From Moorena producens 3L (GTDB lineage: Bacteria; Cyanobacteriota; Cyanobacteriia; Cyanobacteriales; Coleofasciculaceae), in assembly GCF_000211815.1 (NCBI RefSeq), contig NZ_GL890840.1, positions 77,428-141,427 on the forward strand: 64,000 nt of DNA, in the 5' to 3' direction. Numbering within the stretch: the stretch's first letter is position 1; the number at the start of each line of letters is the position of its first letter. Position numbers and translations under genes: made by a program. The notes below the pieces were generated by a model. The model saw nothing but the letters and a program-made list of their open reading frames with translations. It made no database searches and was not told the origin of the DNA. Positions 48,609 through 55,918 of the stretch are shown here, piece after piece.

Positions 48609-48612
48609 CGAT

Positions 48613-49823
48613 TAAGCTGTTGCGCATTTAAACTGTGATAACAGCATTGCCTTTGTTTTTTATTTTTCGTACCCATTTTATAATTAACCCTCCTTCATTT
48701 AAAAGATGATTTAACAAACATTCTAATTCTTCAATTGATTTGAAAACTCGATTGGCAATATATTCTTTTGCTGAATGCCAAACCAATTCAATTAAGTTAT
48801 AATCAGGACTATACTCGGGAAGATATTCTAAATAAATATTCGGCATATCTTCTTCTATTTTATGAATATATTCGGCTTTTTTGTGAAAACTAGCATTGTC
48901 TAAAATAATGACGATTTTCGGTCCTTTATTAGCAAAGTCTTCTAGTTGATTACCCGCTTCCATCCATTCATTTTCTAGCTCTTTATAAAAGGTTTTTAAA
49001 ACTTCATAAAAAGTTTGACTATTGCTTTTTTTGAGGAAATCTACAAATCTTTTTTTATCTGAATATCGCAAAGCTCCCATCACATTAACTCTCCCTTGCC
49101 TTTCGGGCAAAGCCCGACGCTGCGCGAACGGTCTCCTCTAACTTTTTTTCGCTTTCCTCTTTTACACCAGTTTTTTCTTCTGATGACTCTCAAACTAAAT
49201 CCGCTTTCATCCCAAAACCATACCTGAAGACGCTCTGGGCTTTCTTTTTCTATTTTTAAATACTCATCTAGTTTCTTTTTAAATGCTTCCCTTTTTTTAG
49301 GGTCTTTTTTAGAATCTAAGCTATACTTTGACCAAAGGTAAACATATTTTTTCTTGACTAGTATCCTACGAACTTGAGACCCACTTAACTTGATGCCTGT
49401 TGTATCTTCTAAATGAACGGCTAATTTTTGAGCTGTCCATCGACCAAATTCATATCCTAATTCTTCGGGTTCTTTTTCGACTAATTCTAATAATACTTCT
49501 ATATATTGTTTTGTTGCTTTTTGGTGATTGCCTTTCATTCTTTTATCTTTAAGACTCTCTAAGTCATCTGGATCTCCGTGGACACACCAATAACAGACTG
49601 TGTTCTTTGAACAACCCAAAACTTCAGCAATTTCTAACTGTGTTTTTCCACTATTCAACAACAGCAAAATTAAAATACGTTCTCTAATATTTCCATTTTC
49701 TTCTATTTTTAAGGCTTTTTGAAGTATTGTTTTTTGCTGTCAGATAATTTTTTGCTGGCATATTTCCTATTATTGGGTTATTTATTAATTTTTATTATAC
49801 CAATTTAAATGCCGAACAGCTTA
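48613..49823 (-). mobile_element. IS630-family element
   Basis: Ends are imperfect inverted repeats: TAAGCTGTTGCGCATTTAAA (48613-48632) and, reversed at 49823, TAAGCTGTTCGGCATTTAAA. The terminal TA fits the TA duplication of IS630. It interrupts the IS701-type transposase. Confidence 0.7.
48628..49760 (-). pseudogene. IS630 transposase, frame broken by a short hairpin repeat
   Basis: First part (49080-49667): helix-turn-helix LEIAEVLGCSKNTVCYWCVH, the winged region FGRWTAQKLAVHLED and VWFWDESGFSLR with the first catalytic Asp. Second part (48628-49110): IVIILDNASFHK with the second Asp and LPEYSPDYNLIELVWHSAKE with the Glu. Many IS630 elements use a programmed frameshift, but here the junction (49105-49129) contains GGGCAAAGCCCGACGCTGCG CGAAC, the dispersed hairpin repeat, which adds bases and disrupts the frame. 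A further frameshift lies near 49735 before the likely ATG. Confidence 0.8.
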
Positions 49824-50024
49824 TACCCTGGAAATTACCACTATATTGTCGTTTAATTATCTCGATTTTTATAGAGTATAGTTTCTCAATTACTGTGTCA
49901 TCAAAAACTAGATCGGCTTGCTCATTTATTTCAATTAAGTATTTGACATTATCCCACAGTAAGCGTGGGGTCAACTTATCATTTTTTAGATAACCGTTGA
50001 TTTGATCATGGCTAATCTGCCCTA
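49824..50024 (-). pseudogene. N-terminal part of the host IS701/IS4-type transposase
   Basis: On the minus strand: ISHDQINGYLKNDKLTPRLL then WDNVKYLIEINEQADLVFDD and TVIEKLYSIKIEI. This matches the start region of the transposase whose remainder lies at 47450-48610, beyond the IS630. Confidence 0.65.
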
Positions 50025-50877
50025 GGGCGTGTCATCAAATAGGTGTCAATCCAGTTTAAAATAGATAAATTCTTGGCGAGTTGAGTAATTTCAGGAGTGG
50101 TACAATGACGCGCCGCTATGCTTTGCGGAATGACCAGTGGGAACGCATCAAAGACTTACTACCAGGACGAAAAGAAACGGTCGGAGTGACGGCTTTAGAT
50201 AATAGATTGTTTGTCGAAGCCGTGCTGTATCGCTACCGAGCTGGGATTCCCTGGCGGGACTTACCTGAAAGATTTGGTGATTTTCGAGTAGTTCATACCC
50301 GATCAACGCCGATGGGCAAAGCGTGGAGTGTGGCAAAGGGTGTTTAAAGTATTAGCCAATGATGCTGACAACGAATACGCGATGATAGACTCAACTATTG
50401 TGCGTGCCCACCAGCATAGTGCTGGGGCAAAGGGGGGGATGCCGCTAGCGAAGCGATTGGTCGCAGTAAAGGTGGACTGAGTACCAAGATTCATACCTTG
50501 GTGGATGCCCTAGGCAATCCTATTGGCTTTCACCTAACTCCTGGACAAGCCTGTGACCTTGATGGAGCCGATGTCCTACTCAACGAGCTGGCTGCTGATA
50601 CACTCCTGGCCGAGGCGGGGATACGATGCTGATGAGCGCGTGATTGAGCGACTTAAACAACAAGGTAAAACGGCAGTTATTCCGCCCAAGTGCAACCGTA
50701 CTGTTAAGCGTGAGTATGATCGATACTTATACCAAGCACGACATCTAATTGAAAACTTCTTTGCCCAACTCAAGCAATATCGAGCGATTGCCACACGCTA
50801 TGATAAAGGGGCAATAAACTTTCTATCCGCAATTTATCTGGCTGCTACCGTTATCTGGCTTAATTGATGACACGCCC
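50025..50877 (+). mobile_element. IS5-family element
   Basis: Terminal inverted repeats GGGCGTGTCATCAA (50025-50038) and TTGATGACACGCCC (50864-50877), flanked by CTA and TAA, consistent with the short TA-containing duplication of IS5. Length of 853 bp is typical. Confidence 0.85.
50105..50867 (+). pseudogene. IS5-family transposase, broken
   Basis: N-terminal part from ATG 50105: RRYALRNDQWERIKDLLPGR, then YRYRAGIPWRDLPERFGDF. The frame shifts near 50300 (HTRFNRWAKRGVWQRVFK reads in another frame) and continues with YAMIDSTIVRAHQHSAGAKG (first Asp). Another shift near 50440 falls at GCCGCTAGCGAAGCGATTGG, which may be a small repeat insertion. The C-terminal part has RHLIENFFAQLKQYRAIATR YDK with the catalytic Glu. 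Some IS5 members use one frameshift, but the several breaks here suggest inactivation. Confidence 0.75.
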
Positions 50878-51067
50878 TAAATGTTAGGCTAAATTGGTGA
50901 GAGTATAATTGAGGTGGCTACTTAATAAGTATTGACAATAGTTAAGTTTAGTAAATTTCATCAATAACTGAATTTTTTAAGGCACCATCCTCTGATTTGA
51001 TCAGAAAATTGAAAAAACGAACGACCATTAATTATTATTACTAATCTGAAAAAGGGCTGATGACAGA

Positions 51068-51109
51068 GGTAGCTTAAATATAGTACATTAGTACTATATT
51101 TAAGCTACC
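51068..51109. repeat. 19-bp perfect hairpin at the end of the IS block
   Basis: GGTAGCTTAAATATAGTAC (51068-51086) and GTACTATATTTAAGCTACC (51091-51109) with a four-base ATTA loop, immediately inside the right end of the outer IS. Confidence 0.75.
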
Positions 51110-51293
51110 CACTGTGCCAGTTGCGTAAGTCCTGTAATAATTAGATGCGGAAAGCGCACCGGATCTTTTCGGGCGGGCAGGATGCCCACTCTACTCCTAT
51201 TCATTCGAAGACTGACGCAACGCCAATTAGGATGTTGGACGCCTGATTGAGAGCGCAAGCATTCTATCACCCTCTACAGATTAGTCTACAGAT

Positions 51294-53126
51294 TCAAGCT
51301 GTCTTACCGTTGGGGAAAGAGCTATGGGGCTTTGAAGTTGCTATCTGGCCATGACTTCCGTCTAGGGTAAGGTCATTGCCTTTAAAGGTTTTTGCCCCAC
51401 TCCCCTCTTGCTTAGCGATAGCTTCGTTGATGTATATTTCCTGCTTCGGCAGTGGGATCACAATCCCCTCTTGTTCAAATCTTTCTTTTATAATTCGGCT
51501 GATCTCACAATAGGCTGTCCAGTAATCCTGTTTCTTAGTATAGGCCATAAACCAAATGTTAACAGCATATTCAGCCAATTCCCCAGTGTCGATCCAAGGT
51601 GCAGGGTCTTCCAATACTAAAGGATGAGAGTTGGCAATATCCTTAAGAACTTGGATCGCTTGAGTAATACTATTGCTGTAGCTGATCCTTACCGTGAGGA
51701 ACATAGCGCGGACGGGGCTACTGGTTTCGTTCTCAATAACGTTACCCCAGATTGAGTTGTTCGGGATAATAATGATTTTATTTTCATAAGTCTTGATTGT
51801 GGTGCAAACTAAGTTGACATCCTTAACCGTACCTTTTACCCCAGCTACTTCAATCATATCGCCCACGTCGAAAGGTTTATAGAGCAAGATCATTAACCCA
51901 TTGGCAAAGTTACCGAGGGTATTTTGGAACGCAAACGCTACCACAAAACCAGCAGCTCCAATCATAGCCATCAGTGGACCAATACTGACCTCTAGGGCAG
52001 TGATACCTAAAATAATACCCACCACAAATAATCCTTGACGGGTTATCCTAACCACGAACTGACGGAGCATAGCTGACATATTCGGGAACATCCACAAAGA
52101 TTTCTCGAGGACTGTCCCTACAATCAGGGAGAGGATGCTAAAGCCAGCGACAATTCCTAAAAATTTGCCAATGTTATTCGCCCAGCGCAGACCTCCTTCT
52201 TTAGACTGGAGCCAGCCGACGATGGTAATCCAGGTTCCTTGAGTGTCGGTTACGTCAACCTTAATCCCACTGATTGCATCGATGTATTTGTTGTACAACT
52301 CGACATCACCGCCTTTAGTTTCCAGCTCTTCAAGTACCACCTCAAAGCGATCGCTTAAAGCAGTGCGTTCCTCTCGCAGTGTGGTCATGTTGACCAGAAC
52401 TTGCTTTTTAACTTCGGTCTTCGCTTCCACCGCTTCTTCTAGGTCTTGTTTGGCTTTGTCAAGTCCCTGTTCAGTCTTTTTCTGCTCTTGTTCATCAGTA
52501 ACGATTTTGTTGCTAATTGTCCCAATCTTTTCTTGAACCTTAGCAACATCCTCGTTTGAAGTTTTTGCTTTATCTTTTTCCTTTTCAGTACTTTCAACTG
52601 CTTTATCAATTGCCCCTTGCAAGGTTTTATCATGCTGGGTCTTTTCCTCTTCTTTAACTGCTTCTTCTACTGACTCTTGAGCTTTTTCGAGAGCTTCCTG
52701 TGCCTCTTCAGCAGCTTTTAAAGCTTTAAGGCGATCCTCAGCCGATCCCTCAGTCTCTATTTTTTCCTTAGTGTCTGTCGCTTCCTCAAGAGCCTCTTTG
52801 GCATCTTCTAGGGCATCAACAGCTTCTTTAGTTTGTTGAAGCTCTCGATTTTTGCGCTTGACAGCAATTTCAGCATCGCTAAGTTCTTTAACTTTAGTTT
52901 TAAGCAAGAACATCCACGCTTTAGCTTCACCCTCCAGCTCATCTAATGTCAAGGGCTTGAGCATTAGCTCTAGCTCCTCAATCGGAATAGTTGGATCCTC
53001 AGTTGTAATTGCTTTCTCTAAGACTGAATTAGTGGTCTGTTTAGCTTGAGCAGGTAACCACCATGCCCCAACCATTAAGAGACTGCCAAATAAAATGCTA
53101 ATTTTCTTATGTCGGTAACGAATCAT
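51294..53126 (-). CDS. MscS-family mechanosensitive ion channel with coiled-coil N-terminal domain
   Basis: A 610-residue inner-membrane channel. It has a signal peptide (HKKISILFGSLLMVGAWWLP AQA), then a long, highly charged periplasmic coiled coil (~60-265, Glu/Lys/Ala-rich, e.g. EEAQEALEKAQESVEEAVKE). Membrane helices follow at ~325-400. The pore helix and MscS core are seen in AMIGAAGFVVAFAFQNTLGN, FANGLMILLYKPFDVGDMIE and the beta domain (KTYENKIIIIPNNSIWGNVI). Such channels open on membrane tension to release solutes on hypo-osmotic shock; the extended N-terminal part marks a large cyanobacterial subtype. Monocistronic. Confidence 0.92.
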   Translation of the reverse strand: MIRYRHKKISILFGSLLMVGAWWLPAQAKQTTNSVLEKAITTEDPTIPIEELELMLKPLTLDELEGEAKAWMFLLKTKVKELSDAEIAVKRKNRELQQTKEAVDALEDAKEALEEATDTKEKIETEGSAEDRLKALKAAEEAQEALEKAQESVEEAVKEEEKTQHDKTLQGAIDKAVESTEKEKDKAKTSNEDVAKVQEKIGTISNKIVTDEQEQKKTEQGLDKAKQDLEEAVEAKTEVKKQVLVNMTTLREERTALSDRFEVVLEELETKGGDVELYNKYIDAISGIKVDVTDTQGTWITIVGWLQSKEGGLRWANNIGKFLGIVAGFSILSLIVGTVLEKSLWMFPNMSAMLRQFVVRITRQGLFVVGIILGITALEVSIGPLMAMIGAAGFVVAFAFQNTLGNFANGLMILLYKPFDVGDMIEVAGVKGTVKDVNLVCTTIKTYENKIIIIPNNSIWGNVIENETSSPVRAMFLTVRISYSNSITQAIQVLKDIANSHPLVLEDPAPWIDTGELAEYAVNIWFMAYTKKQDYWTAYCEISRIIKERFEQEGIVIPLPKQEIYINEAIAKQEGSGAKTFKGNDLTLDGSHGQIATSKPHSSFPNGKTA

Positions 53127-54423
53127 TGGTTTTTCGTGTTAATAAGACGTTAATGAAGATGTAACCTGTATAGTTTGCTTGACTGTTGAGTGTTAACCAA
53201 TGAAGATGTAACCTGTATAGTTTGGTTCACTGTTGAGTTTTAACCGTTGACTGTCAACAGTTGCTCCCCCCATTACCCCCGAAGATCGGCAGAGCTGTTT
53301 GATTCTTGATTTAGACTGAGGGGGGCAGAGCAGCAGAGCAGGGGAACCGAATTTTCCGCAAATATTCGGTTTTGACAGATTCTAATTCTCTGTATTTAAC
53401 GAAGAAATGACGATCTCGAGGGCAGTCAATAGTTAACGTTTAACAGTAAACACTCAACAGTCAACAAGGTATAGATAGCCTTTTATTGGTTCAAATCGAG
53501 CCATGTCCTTATTGTTGCCCAATATTTTCCATCAATAAACATCTTGAACAAAAATTTTGCAAAATCTTTGCTGAATACCGACTCCGCTTTTATCACATCT
53601 TTATTTCCCTGGCTGATCATTAATTTTTCATGGCTGCCATCATCCATAGCTTATTTATCGGTAATGGTAGATTTACCAGCCGTATTTGGTATAATCTGCT
53701 TCTGTAAAACTCGGTAAAACCATTTATTTTTACTGGGCTGTATTCTTAACAATTCGTTGAATGCTCCTAGAGAAACAGAATACTATCAAATCCGGTTGAA
53801 TAACCTACTTCCTGGTCAGGAGAGCAGGGGGAGCAGGGCAGCAGGAGAGCAGGGGGAGAAAGATTTTGTCTGGATATCGTAAGTGTGGGCAATTATCCGG
53901 AGGTAGTGATAAACATGTAGTGATGGCCAGGGCAAACGCATCTAATTTTTTTTGACAAATGACCAAGATTATGTATTGAGGATTTAACAGGGTGTAAGCT
54001 GTCTAAATAAGTAGTGATAGCCAAATCGCTTATTAGAGCTGATTCGTAAACTCGCTGTAATCCTTGTAGGATAAGGCTTGCGCTCAAATAGAACAATTGA
54101 ACTATTTAATACCCAAAAGACAATCATAGCAAGGCTTTCAGACTTCTTAAGATTTACTTTACAAATCAGCTCTTAGTCTAATTAACTCAAATTACTATTA
54201 ATTAATAGTTCCCCAAAAAGATTAAAATTTTAATTATGTCAAAATGATGGAAGACTAAAAATAAAATATAATTTATAGAAATACCTGACGGGGGGACAGA
54301 GCGGGTATAGCCATTGTTTAGCAAGGGATACAGCAGATGAAGCAAAAAAAAGATAGGTCAAATATAGTAACCCTGACCTATCTACCAAAAATGATAGCGT
54401 GCGCCATACCATAAAATCCTACG
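53127..54423. other. Gene-poor region with tandem and dispersed repeats
   Basis: A ~47-base unit (AATGAAGATGTAACCTGTAT AGTTTG...) occurs twice in tandem at 53152-53198 and 53199-53245. TTGACTGTTGAGTGTTAACC-type phrases recur near 53178, 53230 and 53445. A GAGCAGGGGGAGCAGGGCAG low-complexity tract lies near 53820-53850. One degraded frame is annotated separately; the rest shows nothing I can name. Confidence 0.45.
53483..53800 (-). pseudogene. Degraded reading frame of unknown family
   Basis: On the minus strand a single frame of ~100 codons has only one internal stop: SVSLGAFNELLRIQPSKNKW, FYRVLQKQIIPNTAGKSTIT DK, stop, AMDDGSHEKLMISQGNKDVI, KAESVFSKDFAKFLFKMFID, GKYWATIRTWLDLNQ, stop. The residue composition is protein-like and the end looks natural, but I do not recognise the family and no start is evident. 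It is probably the 3' remnant of a lost gene. Confidence 0.4.
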
Positions 54424-54960
54424 GTGCGTCTTGCATTTCGAGGAAACCTCGAAACTACGCACCGAAAAAATAAGCTGCATTACACCAGGTATTTGTTCCT
54501 GACCTTAGTCGTTGCCAGCCTACAATTGCTCAGACATGTCAAACTAGAAGTGTTAGCTGAAGCCCTGCCGTTAGCTATTTTGTTTGAGAGTCGCCCTTCA
54601 GAAATTACCAGTTCAATATCGTTTCAATCTGGTTTCCCTGTGTAAGTGCTCTGGTAGAAGAGATGTTTAAGCCGAACGATAGGATATATTTGGCGTATGA
54701 CCGCACCAGTTGGGGGGTGATTAATATCTTGATGGTTAGCGTGATCTATGATCATCGTGCCTGGCCGATTTACATCGGAGTTCTTGGATAAAAAAGGCAG
54801 CAGTAATTTTGATGAGCAAACAGCTGTTTTGGGAAAAAGTCTTGGGTTACTCTCCAACTATAGGGTGGTGGTGTTAGGGAACCTTGGCCTTTCGGCCACG
54901 CTACGCGAACGGTGCGTCTTGCATTTCTCAGACATAAACCTTGGAGAGGGGAGCCTTATT
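54424..54960 (+). pseudogene. IS4-type transposase fragment
   Basis: EALPLAILFESRPSEITSSI near 54560 and, after frameshifts, SMIIVPGRFTSEFLDKKGSS NFDEQTAVLGKSLGLLSNYR VVVLGN at 54744-54880 match the central part of an IS4-type transposase (LDKKGSSN...VVVLGDREF in complete copies). The sequence is then diverted at the expected DREF by the inserted GGCCTTTCGGCCACGCTACG CGAAC repeat (54886-54910). Confidence 0.65.
54886..54910 (-). repeat. Dispersed GTTCGCGTAGCGT hairpin repeat in a transposase relic
   Basis: Read on the minus strand: GTTCGCGTAGCGTGGCCGAA AGGCC. It lies at the point where the transposase sequence is lost. Confidence 0.7.
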
Positions 54961-55005
54961 TCATATAACTTAAAAGTATTACCCATAACCTGTCGCTATA
55001 AAGGC

Positions 55006-55106
55006 CGGAGACGAAACCTTCAACAGGGTCGCCTTTATGGGGGAAACGGTTTAGCATAAAAGGGTTGAGTCTTTGTGATAAGGCGACCCTGTTCTACGGT
55101 AACTTC
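55006..55106 (+). repeat. P-family hairpin element, copy 7
   Basis: Ends CGGAGACGAAACC and CTACGGTAACTTC; arms CAACAGGGTCGCC and GGCGACCCTGTTC (one-base offset); loop with GGTTTAGCATAAAAGGG, standard orientation. A stray second right end (TTACGGTAACTTT) follows at ~55118-55130. Confidence 0.75.
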
Positions 55107-55217
55107 AAACACTCTGTTACGGTAACTTTAAATAGTTGATTCTATTGTGTTATCACCATATTTGCTATCGTGACCAAGACCCACGCGGTGCGACCCCGGT
55201 CGGGTTTCCCGACGCAG

Positions 55218-55314
55218 GAAGTTACCGTAGAACAGGGTAGCCTTATTAAAAAGACTTAAACCTATGACTCACAGACTGCCAACTATAAAGGCTACCCTGT
55301 TCAAGGTTTCATCG
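55218..55314 (-). repeat. P-family hairpin element, copy 8
   Basis: Reverse orientation: GAAGTTACCGTAGAACAGGG on the left and CCCTGTTCAAGGTTTCATCG on the right. The arm core is GGGTAGCC/GGCTACCC instead of GGGTCGCC/GGCGACCC, changed on both strands together. The loop orientation agrees with the ends. Confidence 0.75.
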
Positions 55315-55344
55315 TTGACCTAGGGAACGCGCACCAAGAGAAAT

Positions 55345-55662
55345 GAATCATTATTCCTCATGGCTCTGCTGTTAATAAATTTAAGCCACTTAATAGTTTG
55401 ACTTGATGAAAACCTTGGCTCCATAACAGCTTGCGTGATTTCGGTCACTATTGTTGAATAAGCGCGGAAATAATGCTAATTTAGCCTTGCCTATTTTTTG
55501 GCTTTTATTAATACTTTTTATTAAGTCAACGAACAAATTATAAAACACCATTGGATTGCTAACTTTGCTCGCCTTATAAAAAGTCGATATGTCTACCTCT
55601 ATGCCACGCACATTCAAACCCTTGACTAAACTAATCATACTATTTTGAATATTATATAGCAC
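55345..55662 (-). pseudogene. N-terminal fragment of an IS4-type transposase
   Basis: From ~55650: NSMISLVKGLNVRGIEVDIS TFYKASKVSNPMVFYNLFVD, then after a frameshift KLLWSQGFHQVKLLSGLNL-type sequence (seen as LLWSQGFHQVKLLSGLNLLT AEP). Complete relatives have STFSKASK...STTITLTSKLLW in this order. It is truncated by the P-family copy 8 region. Confidence 0.6.
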
Positions 55663-55918
55663 AAATTATAACCATTTTAACAAAAATAGTTGCAATCATG
55701 GGCGAATTTAATTCGCCAACGGAAAGCGCACCTTTAGGAAAGTATTGAGGACTGGATAATCATCATTAGGTAATTTACCTACGTATCTTTTGACGATTTT
55801 TTGAAAATTATATATCATTGAAGCAACATTATTAAATTTTAATTTAGCCTCTATTTTATAAAATTATATGCTATTTGTATAGGTTTTTAACTATCATTCA
55901 ACATTTCTGAACTAAGCC
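55663..55918. repeat. Spacer with a GGCGAATTTAATTCGCC palindrome
   Basis: GGGCGAATTTAATTCGCC at ~55694-55711 is followed by AACGGAAAGCGCACCT, a half-unit of the GGTGCGACCC family. The remaining AT-rich DNA precedes the AAA ATPase gene and should hold its promoter. Confidence 0.5.

Larger units (their letters stand above)
47450..48610 (-). pseudogene. C-terminal and central parts of the host IS701/IS4-type transposase
   Basis: On the minus strand from ~48325: DGKTKIEQVLDRLQNLVYSK then ELPFRTVLMDSWYAKNKLML with the catalytic Asp, YYYCPLKRNRLVDETGNQKD, SLVWDEKELKSGK and VSTDKTDFI. Near 47580 it continues with KVRCQVEEFHLKLKQLTGIE SCQGRKGRIQRNHIACAILVW, the Glu-containing C-terminal motif. It is interrupted by P-family copies 5 and 6, two GGCGCGC palindromes and a duplicated 75-base block. 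The N-terminal part lies beyond the IS630 at 49824-50024. Confidence 0.75.
45892..51133 (-). mobile_element. IS701/IS4-type element with 21-bp ends, host of several nested insertions
   Basis: The ends are exact 21-bp inverted repeats: AGGACTTACGCAACTGGCAC plus A at 45892-45912, and its reverse complement at 51113-51133. After removing the nested elements (45932-47308, 48613-49823, 50025-50877 and short palindromes), roughly 1.5 kb remains, a normal size for this IS type. That remainder encodes, on the minus strand, pieces of one DDE transposase, annotated separately. Confidence 0.65.
45753..51224. repeat. MITE-like repeat split by a 5.2-kb nested IS block
   Basis: The left half (45753-45891) starts GGCATTGCTTAATAATGGAA; the right half (51134-51224) ends GACTGACGCAACGCC. 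Joined, they match the intact unit at 22226-22420. The flanks AATTAGAT (before) and AATTAGGAT (after) look like an eroded target-site duplication. The interruption begins and ends with a 21-bp inverted repeat. Confidence 0.7.

Noticed and set aside
49080..49110. IS630 two-frame structure as ordinary programmed frameshifting
   Set aside because: The junction contains an inserted copy of the dispersed hairpin repeat, so the frame break is better explained by insertion.
55390..55662. 90-residue protein as an intact small gene
   Set aside because: Its sequence is the N-terminus of an IS4-type transposase and the continuation lies in another frame.
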